Of a stretch of 43,856 nucleotides of DNA, positions 16,679 to 22,599 are shown in pieces. This DNA is from a virus. Made by a program: the position numbers and the translations under genes. Position 1 is the first letter of the stretch. Each line of letters begins with the position of its first letter. The DNA is taken from positions 1 to 43,856 of the IMG/VR virus record IMGVR_UViG_3300017971_000426; one strand, given 5' to 3'. The notes under the pieces were generated by a model. It saw nothing but the letters and a program-made list of their open reading frames with translations. It was not told where the DNA came from and made no database searches.

Positions 16679-17004
16679 TACTTTTTCTTCCGATATGGGT
16701 TAGATAGGGACGTATTCTTCATTGCTTCTACCATAGAGGGCTCTTTTCTTTCATCGGAGTCCTCTTTTTTCTTCGTAAAATCATTTTTGTGCTTAATATA
16801 ACGCCCTTTTTCGTCGTACTTTCGCTTATTTGGCGCTATAGCCTCGGGTGGAAAGCGGGTCTCACCCTCTTCGATGCCTAATTTCACGCGATTAGGCTTC
16901 TGCCGTATAACATCTATCTTATCTGTATCAATAAGCTTCTTAGGCTTATCAATTCCAGTAGCTTCGGAGTATCTGATGGGTCCTCTGCGACGAATTTTAG
17001 GCAT
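16678..17004 (-). CDS. 108-aa basic protein
   Basis: A Lys/Arg-rich protein (PKIRRRGPIRYSEATGIDKP to SNPYRKKK) lacking hydrophobic segments and probably largely disordered. It shares 1 nt with the TerS gene and overlaps the upstream membrane protein by 8 nt. Function unknown. Confidence 0.55.
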   Translation of the reverse strand: MPKIRRRGPIRYSEATGIDKPKKLIDTDKIDVIRQKPNRVKLGIEEGETRFPPEAIAPNKRKYDEKGRYIKHKNDFTKKKEDSDERKEPSMVEAMKNTSLSNPYRKKK

Positions 17005-17191
17005 CTTTTGCTTTCCTCTTGCTCACTGGCCGTTTACTGAGCCAATATTTGGTTAACCAAGCTGTAAATACCGAGCGAGCTAGATCCCATAGAATCATAA
17101 TGCCCAAAAATTCATACCATTCCACTAATTCACTTCCTCTGGGAGGGTCGGTTACGCCTTCTTCTATAATAGATAAACTAGCAGGGTCCAT
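16997..17191 (-). CDS. Small single-span membrane protein
   Basis: A 64-aa protein with one hydrophobic segment at about residues 28-46 (LGIMILWDLARSVFTAWL) and a basic C-terminus (SKRPVSKRKAKDA). An SD (GGAGGT) lies before the ATG. It overlaps the next gene by 8 nt. A holin or pinholin-like role is possible, but position alone does not support it well. Confidence 0.55.
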   Translation of the reverse strand: MDPASLSIIEEGVTDPPRGSELVEWYEFLGIMILWDLARSVFTAWLTKYWLSKRPVSKRKAKDA

Positions 17192-17208
17192 CTGGACTCT
17201 GTACCTCC

Positions 17209-17397
17209 TTACTTGATTTTAGTTTGCTTACCACCACCAACAATAGTACATCCATTTGGTACTTCAAGCTTGTTGTCAACAGTGTATGTGCCCGGTGCAA
17301 GCTCTAGAACTCCGCCTCCCAAGGCCTGTAATAGCTTGAGAGCCCCCCTTATTTCGCGTAAATCATCTTTCCTGGATGGTGTCAATGTAATTTTCAT
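17209..17397 (-). CDS. Short beta-helix-like fragment
   Basis: About 62 aa from the ATG at 17397; a GTG four codons earlier is also possible. The protein reads like the first coils of a right-handed parallel beta-helix (pectate-lyase or tailspike type): GGGVLELAPGTYTVDNKLEV then NGCTIVGGGKQTKIK, immediately followed by the stop. Complete proteins with this motif are usually several hundred residues, so this is either a remnant or a free-standing minimal unit. It heads the virion operon. Confidence 0.55.
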   Translation of the reverse strand: MKITLTPSRKDDLREIRGALKLLQALGGGVLELAPGTYTVDNKLEVPNGCTIVGGGKQTKIK

Positions 17398-17409
17398 AAT
17401 GATTTCCAC

Positions 17410-17528
17410 AAATTGTCGGGGGAGGGACCAGATAAACCAGCCCCTCCGCCCAACAGACGAGGAGGAAGTTACTTAGGCTTACTAAGTAATGGGAGGAATC
17501 ACATGAGAGTAACCAAAGTTACCCTCGT
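17410..17528. promoter_or_regulatory. Gene-free segment with inverted repeats upstream of the virion operon
   Basis: A 119-bp gap containing three inverted repeats: GGAGGG (17421-17426) with CCCTCC (17442-17447), TTACTTAG (17469-17476) with CTAAGTAA (17482-17489), and GTAAC (17506-17510) with GTTAC (17515-17519). On the minus-strand transcript these would lie between the 129-aa gene and the first virion gene. They could form a leader structure, an attenuator or operator sites. No clear -10/-35 pair was identified. Confidence 0.4.
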
Positions 17529-17918
17529 CTACCTCTCATACCCTGTATCAGAAAAAGCATCATAATCGGCTGGACATACAAATAACTTCTTATCATGAGT
17601 AAAAAATACTATGTAAGGTATCCAACCTTCTTGTGATACTCCGTGTGGGATAATTATGGCAGGAATAATCAATTCAGCGCCCACAGACTCTAATGCTATC
17701 TTTTCCTCTATTAAATCTTCAGGACCATAGACATCAGGACGTTTAAGTATACCAATCTTGCGATGAAGACCGCCTATACTAAGAATCATCCTGTCGTTGT
17801 ATTCTTTCTCTGTCTTGCAAATAGGGGAAATTTCTAGCGATTTTACGTCTTTAATGGGAATTTTGACTTGATCTTCCGGATTAGGAAGGAGTTTCCGTAG
17901 GAATTTTCTGAAACCCAT
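17529..17918 (-). CDS. 129-aa protein of unknown function
   Basis: Starts MGFRKFLRKLLPNPEDQVKI. The central part is hydrophobic-alternating (GAELIIPAIIIPHGVSQEGW, then YIVFFTHDKKLFVCPADYDA), consistent with a small globular alpha/beta protein. It is the second gene after the 18259-18276 promoter-like repeat. No family is recognised. Confidence 0.6.
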   Translation of the reverse strand: MGFRKFLRKLLPNPEDQVKIPIKDVKSLEISPICKTEKEYNDRMILSIGGLHRKIGILKRPDVYGPEDLIEEKIALESVGAELIIPAIIIPHGVSQEGWIPYIVFFTHDKKLFVCPADYDAFSDTGYER

Positions 17919-17927
17919 ATCTGCCCA

Positions 17928-18116
17928 TTATCCAAATAGCATTTTGCGGCTAAGACGGCGGAATTCTTCCATAAGTTCCGCTCTCATTTCCTTTATGAAT
18001 CTATGCTCTTTAAGGGAAATTATTTTGGCCTGGGTGTGGCTAGCGAGTATTTCATCACAAAGTTCTATGGCCTCAGCTAATTGGTTTAGGCCTGGGCAGT
18101 CAACTATCGGCTTCAT
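17928..18116 (-). CDS. 62-aa helical protein
   Basis: A small, probably all-helical protein: CPGLNQLAEAIELCDEILAS, then EHRFIKEMRAELMEEFRRLS. It is the first gene downstream of a promoter-like repeat and a structured leader. The upstream SD is weak (AAGACGGA). Function unknown. Confidence 0.55.
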   Translation of the reverse strand: MKPIVDCPGLNQLAEAIELCDEILASHTQAKIISLKEHRFIKEMRAELMEEFRRLSRKMLFG

Positions 18117-18164
18117 AATAATCCGTCTTCAGGTGGGGATAGATACGAATTTAATAAAGTGTTA

Positions 18165-18231
18165 CCTGTAGGTAGCAGAAAGCTACCGGAAACAGGCTAG
18201 GAGGACAAGCTAACCACCCAGGCACATGTCC
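18165..18231 (-). ncRNA. Structured leader RNA with two hairpins
   Basis: On the minus-strand transcript, hairpin one pairs GGACA with TGTCC (18203-18207 with 18227-18231). Hairpin two is a nested stem of CCTGT/ACAGG and GGTAGC/GCTACC (18165-18169 with 18192-18196, and 18171-18176 with 18182-18187). Both lie between the promoter-like repeat at 18259-18276 and the first gene at 18116, giving a leader of about 140 nt in contrast to about 30 nt at the two other copies of the repeat. It may be a regulatory leader or a small RNA. A tRNA fold was tried and does not fit. Confidence 0.5.
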
Positions 18232-18258
18232 TTAAAAATGCCTCTATAATAAGGCTAA

Positions 18259-18276
18259 TACTTATACATAGTTAAA
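18259..18276 (-). promoter_or_regulatory. Promoter-like 18-nt repeat, copy 1
   Basis: TACTTATACATAGTTAAA on the plus strand; read leftward it is TTTAACTATGTATAAGTA, which ends in a -10-like TATAAGTA. Exact copies occur at 20985-21002 and 22600-22617, each upstream of a leftward gene. No conserved -35 was seen. This copy would drive 17928-18116 and probably the virion operon beyond. Confidence 0.65.
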
Positions 18277-18308
18277 CAGAATGGTAACAATTGTTCCTGT
18301 AAAAAATG

Positions 18309-18638
18309 TTACCCCTTATTTTTCCCTTTAATTTCACGCATTTCCGAAGTCAAGGAATCGGACAGCATTTCGGTTAACCAGTCCCTAAGTTCCCGAATTT
18401 TATCAGTTCCGTAGACTATTGTCTTATCATCGATTCTTAGGTCCAAACGAAGAGACCCGTCCTTCCAATCTCTACCAGCGGCTAAATAGACATGAGGCTC
18501 ATTCTTAGACTCACTTCCTGAAAACTGTAGAGTATCCTTCCATTGATACTTCCGATACTCGATTCGTCCCTGGATTCTTTCAGCCCTATCTTCAAACTTC
18601 TTCTTTTTCTTTAATAATCTCTCTGCCTTAGTCATCAA
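18309..18638 (-). CDS. Coiled-coil protein with degenerate MK tail
   Basis: A 109-aa protein. The N-terminal Lys-rich coiled coil (RLLKKKKKFEDRAERIQGRI) is followed by a beta/alpha region (HVYLAAGRDWKDGSLRLDLR) and a helix DKIRELRDWLTEMLSDSL. The end reads SEMREIKGKNKG, a weak version of the MK tail. The layout (basic coiled coil, strands, helix with WL, tail) matches the right-arm protein at 30680-31027, so the two are likely paralogues. Two ATGs in a row allow a start at 18638 or 18635. Overlaps the upstream gene by 11 nt. Confidence 0.6.
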   Translation of the reverse strand: MMTKAERLLKKKKKFEDRAERIQGRIEYRKYQWKDTLQFSGSESKNEPHVYLAAGRDWKDGSLRLDLRIDDKTIVYGTDKIRELRDWLTEMLSDSLTSEMREIKGKNKG

Positions 18639-18927
18639 TAGATTCCTCCAACGTCTTATTTATCTGGTCTTTCCACTCTTCAGGTAGGTCCCTAAAGGGT
18701 ATCTTTCTGAATTTCTTACCGCAATCTCCACACCACAGGTCTACCATATGGTCTCTCAGGTCTACGCCCCACTCCAACTTATCGGGGTAATGGAGGCCAT
18801 TCCGACTGCTAGGACACGGCTTTTTACCTTTATTTACAACCCTATAGAATCTAGGTTTCTTTAAATAGGGGTGTCTGGAGTCCTCACACACATCCTTGAG
18901 ATCTTCTAAGATATCGTCTTTACTCAT
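18628..18927 (-). CDS. Small zinc-ribbon protein
   Basis: A 99-aa protein. One CxxC (LWCGDCGKKFRKIP) and two earlier cysteines (one in DVCEDSRHPYLKK, one in KKPCPSSRNGLHYPDK) could bind zinc. The rest is charged and aromatic. No MK tail. It overlaps the upstream gene by 4 nt (ATGA), which implies coupled translation. Function unknown. Confidence 0.6.
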   Translation of the reverse strand: MSKDDILEDLKDVCEDSRHPYLKKPRFYRVVNKGKKPCPSSRNGLHYPDKLEWGVDLRDHMVDLWCGDCGKKFRKIPFRDLPEEWKDQINKTLEESIDD

Positions 18928-19196
18928 TTCTTATTCTTCCTCATATGCTCTATAACGTCTCTTTTTAAATTCTCTGGACCTACGTGTAGTATGGGAGCTG
19001 CCATATTCACCGGGAAGGGAAACTTATCCTCAGCCTTGGGTTTTACATATACGATGTAGGAATCATTGAATAAATCATTGTGTTCTACGGCCAGTACTTC
19101 CCCCGACACCCATCTTTCACCCCGAGCTACTCCTGGTTCTTTCTGGGGCATCAGCACCCTAACCTTGACCCTATCCTTCTTTTGATATTTATTCAT
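18924..19196 (-). CDS. SH3/KOW-like small protein with MK tail
   Basis: A 90-aa protein. The N-terminal KDRVKVRVLMPQKE and following GEVLAVEHND-type strands suggest a small beta barrel. It ends NLKRDVIEHMRKNKK, a canonical MK tail. Its last codons contain a GAGGAAG sequence that can serve the next gene, whose ATG overlaps the stop by 4 nt. It overlaps its upstream zinc-binding neighbour by 8 nt. Confidence 0.65.
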   Translation of the reverse strand: MNKYQKKDRVKVRVLMPQKEPGVARGERWVSGEVLAVEHNDLFNDSYIVYVKPKAEDKFPFPVNMAAPILHVGPENLKRDVIEHMRKNKK

Positions 19197-19425
19197 AGCG
19201 GCAATATGGTCCTATAAGCTTCTTGAGACAGTGTTGACAGATTTCACACCTCACCTTAGTCTCGTCTCCAAACACAGAACCGTAGCCACCCGTGAAAACC
19301 ACGAAATATATCTCTTGCCACTCCCAAATATCGTCCGGAGTAATCTTTTTCTGACACACGTCACAGGTAATACTAACTGTCCGAATTTCTTCGACTTCTG
19401 TGATTTTAGTGATTTTCTTAATCAT
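19189..19425 (-). CDS. Small Cys-rich (zinc-binding) protein
   Basis: A 78-aa protein with two CxxC pairs, one at SITCDVCQKKITPDD and one at VRCEICQHCLKKL (a third Cys follows), plus a late Cys (GPYCRYE). This is a treble-clef or zinc-ribbon pattern. The N-terminal part is beta-rich. It carries no MK tail. It would be coupled to 18924-19196 by an 8-nt overlap. Confidence 0.6.
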   Translation of the reverse strand: MIKKITKITEVEEIRTVSITCDVCQKKITPDDIWEWQEIYFVVFTGGYGSVFGDETKVRCEICQHCLKKLIGPYCRYE

Positions 19426-19510
19426 TTGGGGTATCCTCCGGTATTACTCAGGTCTTTTTAAGCCAAAATAGGGTCGAAATATGGCTCTCTAGTGTTCTGA
19501 GCCGACTATT

Positions 19511-19741
19511 TTAATCAGTCTGAGATTTCTTAAGCCTTTTCATATAGGTCATCACATTCAAGGGCTGTATTTGTTCGGCGGTTAGGTATATCCTCTGGGT
19601 CCCTCTTTCGTCTGCCTTGAACTCTATTAGGTATAGATTATTCTTCTTGGTAGGCTCCTTGACCACCGTTCCAATATAAACCTGGGGGTTAAACTCGTAC
19701 CCCGTAGACAGCTTAATCTTGTCTCCTACCTTATATTTCAC
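19511..19741 (-). CDS. SH3/KOW-like small protein with MK tail
   Basis: A 76-aa protein. The canonical barrel start is MKYKVGDKIKLSTGYEF, then VYIGTVVKEPTKKNNLYLIE. The tail PLNVMTYMKRLKKSQTD contains the invariant Met-Lys. It overlaps its upstream neighbour by 4 nt. An 85-bp gap follows, in which no gene or clear signal was seen. Confidence 0.68.
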   Translation of the reverse strand: MKYKVGDKIKLSTGYEFNPQVYIGTVVKEPTKKNNLYLIEFKADERGTQRIYLTAEQIQPLNVMTYMKRLKKSQTD

Positions 19742-19986
19742 TGTTTCTTCCTTTTCATATACTCTATAGTATCTGCCAGCATAAGGTCACTTTCTTTGCA
19801 GTAGCACATATTCATGCGGGGGCCATCCGAGAATTCTACCGTATACTCTTGAAATAAGGGGAATCCAGAATAAGGAGATTTAGTGGGCCTTATACCTATA
19901 ATCTTCCCCGTTACCTTTCTACCTAGGTAACTAAAGTTTACCCTGTCTCCTAATTGAAATAGGTGTAACTTAGGTTTCCAGCCCAT
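19738..19986 (-). CDS. SH3/KOW-like small protein with MK tail
   Basis: An 82-aa protein. The barrel signature LFQLGDRVNFSYLGRKVTG is followed by KIIGIRPTKSPYSGFPLFQE and a CYCKESD stretch. It ends LADTIEYMKRKKQ. The upstream gene overlaps by 17 nt and the next by 4 nt. Unknown role, likely protein- or nucleic-acid-binding from the fold type. Confidence 0.68.
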   Translation of the reverse strand: MGWKPKLHLFQLGDRVNFSYLGRKVTGKIIGIRPTKSPYSGFPLFQEYTVEFSDGPRMNMCYCKESDLMLADTIEYMKRKKQ

Positions 19987-20197
19987 TCTTCTTCCTTACC
20001 ATGTATCCAATTACGCTGTATTCCATTTCTTTCTCGTGTAAGTCTATCCGGAGGCCGCGACCACCCGCTCGGGGCGGGCCTTGAACCACATAACAATCTG
20101 GAGCAAATTGAGAAATAGCCACCACTACCCCTACTCCTTTAAGCCCCTGACTATTAAATCTAACCCTATCACCTAACTTATACTTATTATTGCTCAC
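19970..20197 (-). CDS. SH3/KOW-like small protein with MK tail
   Basis: A 75-aa protein. Barrel start YKLGDRVRFNSQGLKGVGVV, then a Gly/Arg-rich loop (PPRAGGRGLRIDLHEKE). The tail YSVIGYMVRKKNGLET has the Met but Val in place of Lys just after it, the main deviation from the pattern. The Gly-Arg loop is unlike the other family members and could contact nucleic acid. Confidence 0.65.
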   Translation of the reverse strand: MSNNKYKLGDRVRFNSQGLKGVGVVVAISQFAPDCYVVQGPPRAGGRGLRIDLHEKEMEYSVIGYMVRKKNGLET

Positions 20198-20471
20198 GAG
20201 ATTCTTTTCTCCGTCTCATAGTGTTAACGACGTCCAATCTCAACTCTTGGACAGGAACCATATAAGCCTTTCCGTCTTTATTACAAACAAAGTAAAGGCC
20301 ATCCCGATAATAGTTACTTAAGTGTGGATTCTCCCCCGTAGCTTCTTTAATAATCTCTACTCTATCCGCTACCCACTCACAATGTATCTCTAGTGTATCT
20401 GGCAAGTCTCCTCTCTGCCTGATGCTTAGGTACTCATGTATAGCTATATCGCCTGGCTCGAATTTACTCAT
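20187..20471 (-). CDS. SH3-like small protein with MK tail
   Basis: A 94-aa protein. It starts MSKFEPGDIAIHEYLSIRQR, a divergent barrel signature (F-E-P-G-D). The middle contains HCEWVADRVEIIKEATGENP. The tail is LDVVNTMRRRKESREQ. It overlaps neighbours by 4 nt upstream and 11 nt downstream. Confidence 0.65.
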   Translation of the reverse strand: MSKFEPGDIAIHEYLSIRQRGDLPDTLEIHCEWVADRVEIIKEATGENPHLSNYYRDGLYFVCNKDGKAYMVPVQELRLDVVNTMRRRKESREQ

Positions 20472-20668
20472 CCTTCCCTCTTACGTCTCATATAAGTCAC
20501 TGGGTTGGCGTGGGAGAACATGTAGCCTCTCATCTCTATACACCTGTCAAAACACCCATCTGTAAATAACACCCACCAGTAGTCTTCACCTATATACTTA
20601 GATAGGGTACCAACCATATGGCCTTTACCCCACTTGAATTTGATCTTATCCCCGACCTCGAATCTCAT
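20468..20668 (-). CDS. SH3/KOW-like small protein with MK tail
   Basis: A 66-aa protein. It is nearly only a barrel: MRFEVGDKIKFKWGKGHMVG and DYWWVLFTDGCFDRCIEMRG. The tail is ANPVTYMRRKREG. It overlaps both neighbours by 4 nt (ATGA). Confidence 0.66.
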   Translation of the reverse strand: MRFEVGDKIKFKWGKGHMVGTLSKYIGEDYWWVLFTDGCFDRCIEMRGYMFSHANPVTYMRRKREG

Positions 20669-20952
20669 TTCTTATTCTTTCTCATATAGTCTAAAGTATC
20701 CAATGTGAGTACGTCCTCTCTTATCATCATAGTATTTCTAGGAGCCTCGTCCTTGTATATCTTATCCCAGGGGTTATCTAATTCTATTTCATAGACACCA
20801 GACCACAAATAATTTATCTCTACACGCCGCACTTTGCCCCTTACTATTCTAGCTCCAGCTTCATCTGATATTCTAAATTTAACCTTATCTCCCACGTTAA
20901 ATCTATGACTATTTCTCAATATATGGTCAGCTTTATCTATTAAGTCTCTCAT
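20665..20952 (-). CDS. SH3/KOW-like small protein with MK tail, first of the leftward block
   Basis: A 95-aa protein. A short N-terminal helix (MRDLIDKADHILRNSHR) precedes the barrel signature FNVGDKVKFRISDEAGARIV. The end is VLTLDTLDYMRKNKK, one of the cleanest MK tails. It lies about 33 bp downstream of the 20985-21002 promoter-like repeat and has a GAGGGGG SD, so it is the first gene of the leftward accessory operon. Confidence 0.7.
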   Translation of the reverse strand: MRDLIDKADHILRNSHRFNVGDKVKFRISDEAGARIVRGKVRRVEINYLWSGVYEIELDNPWDKIYKDEAPRNTMMIREDVLTLDTLDYMRKNKK

Positions 20953-20984
20953 GTTCTTATTTTCCCCCTCTACTTATAGTAGCG

Positions 20985-21002
20985 TACTTATACATAGTTA
21001 AA
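20985..21002 (-). promoter_or_regulatory. Promoter-like 18-nt repeat, copy 2
   Basis: An exact copy of the 18-mer at 18259-18276, positioned to drive the leftward block starting at 20952. A second partial match (TATAAGTA read leftward) lies at 20971-20978, between it and the gene. Confidence 0.7.
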
Positions 21003-21084
21003 TAATAATTATACGAAAAGCACTCTAGTTTTAACCTAGTCTTGAAATCATTGGGTTTTTCTTCATGATTATTTTTACTGGGTT

Positions 21085-21186
21085 TGAATATTTGTTCCCC
21101 TCGGTTTTTGGTACTTCTCTCAATGACCCAAATAGATTCCTTAATTGGGTTATTTTATGACCCATATAGAGTATGAATATTTGTTC
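21085..21186. repeat. Paired short direct repeats in the control region
   Basis: TGAATATTTGTTC occurs at 21085-21097 and again at 21174-21186. Between them ATGACCCAAATAG (21123-21135) and ATGACCCATATAG (21157-21169) form a second pair, giving an A-B-B-A order. They lie between the leftward operon and the first sigma-54-like promoter match. They could be binding sites for a regulator or part of a replication origin. This is seen in sequence only. Confidence 0.45.
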
Positions 21187-21230
21187 AGTTGGTTAAATTA
21201 GGTTTGTGTGTGATTTACCGGATGGAGCCA

Positions 21231-21246
21231 TGGCACGGTCTTTGCA
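21231..21246 (+). promoter_or_regulatory. Sigma-54-like promoter match 1
   Basis: TGGCACGGTCTTTGCA fits the sigma-54 (RpoN) -24/-12 consensus TGGCAC-N5-TTGCW exactly (TGGCACG, 4-nt spacer, TTGCA). The direction is rightward. It is the first of six such matches in 500 bp. Confidence 0.65.
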
Positions 21247-21319
21247 TATAGCACCGTACCCCTTTACATTACCATACCCCTATATACATGTATATCCATA
21301 TATGGTCATTTTAATTTAT

Positions 21320-21335
21320 TGCAATATATGTACCA
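21320..21335 (-). promoter_or_regulatory. Sigma-54-like promoter match on the opposite strand
   Basis: Read leftward the sequence is TGGTACATATATTGCA: TGGTACA, 4-nt spacer, TTGCA. It matches the -24/-12 spacing with one change in the -24 box, and would point to the leftward operon beginning at 20952. A single copy, hence lower confidence. Confidence 0.4.
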
Positions 21336-21351
21336 TTCTATATAACTACAT

Positions 21352-21367
21352 TGGTATATTAATTGCA
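21352..21367 (+). promoter_or_regulatory. Sigma-54-like promoter match 2
   Basis: TGGTATATTAATTGCA keeps the GG and GC core dinucleotides and the exact spacing; the -24 box is TGGTAT rather than TGGCAC. It is followed five bases later by the incomplete palindrome GTAACTATAGTT. Confidence 0.45.
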
Positions 21368-21405
21368 TTGGGTAACTATAGTTCTCTATCTAGGCCCGCG
21401 AGCTC

Positions 21406-21421
21406 TGGCACAAAGGTTGCA
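21406..21421 (+). promoter_or_regulatory. Sigma-54-like promoter match 3
   Basis: TGGCACAAAGGTTGCA fits the consensus fully (TGGCACA, AAGG spacer, TTGCA), rightward. Confidence 0.65.
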
Positions 21422-21449
21422 TAGCCATTCAATATCTATGCCATTATGT

Positions 21450-21465
21450 TGGTATATATCTTGCT
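21450..21465 (+). promoter_or_regulatory. Sigma-54-like promoter match 4
   Basis: TGGTATATATCTTGCT has the core GG/GC and spacing, with TGGTAT in the -24 box. It starts 44 bp after match 3. Confidence 0.45.
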
Positions 21466-21552
21466 TACTCTATCGGTGGAGTACCAGCATTTAATCACAT
21501 AATAATCAATAGTTATAAATACACTGATTTATTAATATATGGGTATATATTA

Positions 21553-21566
21553 GTAACTATAGTTAC
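21553..21566. promoter_or_regulatory. 14-nt perfect palindrome, possible operator
   Basis: GTAACTATAGTTAC lies nine bases before match 5 of the sigma-54-like set. A 12-nt version, GTAACTATAGTT, lies at 21372-21383 beside match 2. Repetition next to two promoter-like elements suggests a dimeric regulator site. Confidence 0.45.
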
Positions 21567-21574
21567 GTATATGG

Positions 21575-21590
21575 TGGTATAGGTCTTGCA
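21575..21590 (+). promoter_or_regulatory. Sigma-54-like promoter match 5
   Basis: TGGTATAGGTCTTGCA has the core and spacing with TGGTAT in the -24 box. The spacer end GGTC is identical to match 6. ATAGTGTCAT follows at 21619, and the same 10-mer follows match 9 at 25568. Confidence 0.5.
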
Positions 21591-21705
21591 GGGGCGGGCT
21601 AATAGCACTGATAGCCATATAGTGTCATATAGGGTAGTCAATATATACCTATATAGGGGTATATATAGGGTAAGGGGTATAATTATTCTGAGATATATAG
21701 AGAGT

Positions 21706-21721
21706 TGGCATGGGTCTTGCA
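21706..21721 (+). promoter_or_regulatory. Sigma-54-like promoter match 6
   Basis: TGGCATGGGTCTTGCA matches at all core positions with TGGCAT in the -24 box. It is the last of the left array. The next plus-strand gene is only at 22687, beyond the antisense HNH gene, so its target is unclear. Confidence 0.55.
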
Positions 21722-22084
21722 ACCCGTATTTCCACCCTACTACCCCAATAACTAACCACCTAACCTTATCTGTATGTAACCCAATAACTAACTAGGCCTG
21801 TATAGGGCTCTATATGTATACCTATAGGGCTCTTATTTGGCTTGTAAGGGGGGTTTGATCTACCTGCTAGGCCTTTGCTTGTCCCGCCTGGAATAAAGCC
21901 CCTTAATTGGCCGGCCGTTGCCGGCAAAAGTTAACGCATTTTATGCCATAGACGAGCTCTCGAAAGGGAAAACTAAATTTCCCTTTAATATTCACTAAGT
22001 AGGTAGATTACACGGGTATTTTGTATTGTAGGTATGTTGTGGATATTATTAGATTAATGGAAATAGGGCAAAATGTTCATTTGA
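21722..22084. other. Gene-free AT-rich segment
   Basis: No convincing coding frame on either strand. It contains GGCTC-based repeats (TATAGGGCTC at 21801 and CTATAGGGCTC near 21822), a GC-rich patch with GGCCGGCCGTTGCCGGC around 21910 and one perfect hairpin (listed separately). It marks the left edge of the compositionally different island. Confidence 0.4.
21963..21986. terminator. Perfect 9-bp inverted repeat, possible terminator of the HNH gene
   Basis: AAAGGGAAA (21963-21971) pairs with TTTCCCTTT (21978-21986) across a 6-nt loop. It lies about 100 bp past the HNH stop. There is no long U-run on the minus side; the plus side continues AATATT. Terminator or processing hairpin; direction unclear. 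Confidence 0.4.
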
Positions 22085-22573
22085 CTATTTTTTATCACGT
22101 AGGTATTTGACTTTCGATATGGATGGACCTATATGGTCTAACATCTCTCTATAACTAAATTTATCCCGCGCCTTAGTCATGTTACATAGACCACAACAGG
22201 GGGTTACGTTGTTTGTTTCATATATGCCTTTGCTATTTATTCGATCTAATTCCACTCCTTTACCTGCTAAGGGGTAACCGCAATAGGAACATAAAGCCTT
22301 TTCAACCAATTGATAATACTGTTTATCTGTTAAGGTCCATTTAATGCTTCTCTCCCTAGCTTGTTTTTTGGCATAGGTAAACCTAGCTTGAAAGGCCTTT
22401 CCAGTCCAAGGCTTTTGCGGCTTGCTGCTTTGTTTTTTCAGCCACTTATTGCGCTCTCTTTCTTCTCTTTTACATTCCCGCTTGAAATTGGCTAAGAAAT
22501 TATCAAGAAATTTATGCAAGCCCACTGTGTTTTCAATATGTTGCCTGATTTTCTCTAGTTTATTTTCACTCAT
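22085..22573 (-). CDS. HNH endonuclease (possible homing endonuclease)
   Basis: A 162-aa protein. The C-terminal half has a zinc-stabilised HNH fold: CSYCGYPL (Cys95, Cys98), then GVELDRINSKGIYETNNVTP with the Asp-Arg pair at 110-111 and Asn at 121-122, and CCGLCNMTKARDKFS (Cys127, Cys130). The N-terminal ~90 residues are basic and helical and could bind DNA. Stand-alone HNH genes in phages are often mobile homing endonucleases that cut related phage DNA (family knowledge). It lies at the left edge of an island, consistent with mobility, and is preceded by copy 3 of the 18-nt promoter-like repeat with an AGGGAG SD. Confidence 0.85.
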   Translation of the reverse strand: MSENKLEKIRQHIENTVGLHKFLDNFLANFKRECKREERERNKWLKKQSSKPQKPWTGKAFQARFTYAKKQARERSIKWTLTDKQYYQLVEKALCSYCGYPLAGKGVELDRINSKGIYETNNVTPCCGLCNMTKARDKFSYREMLDHIGPSISKVKYLRDKK

Positions 22574-22599
22574 GTTTTTTACTCCCTATTATAGGTGGC

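Noticed and set aside
18141-18257. tRNA candidate in the leader at 18.2 kb
   Set aside because: A GGTGGTTAGC segment looks D-arm-like, but no T-loop or acceptor pairing exists.
21586-21795. 69-codon plus-strand frame after the promoter array
   Set aside because: It is rich in Tyr/Ile/Arg from the AT-rich repeats, has no SD, and overlaps promoter-like elements.
20953-21795. CRISPR-like or iteron array
   Set aside because: Repeats are short, unevenly spaced and best explained as promoter boxes and operator-like palindromes. No regular repeat-spacer structure exists.
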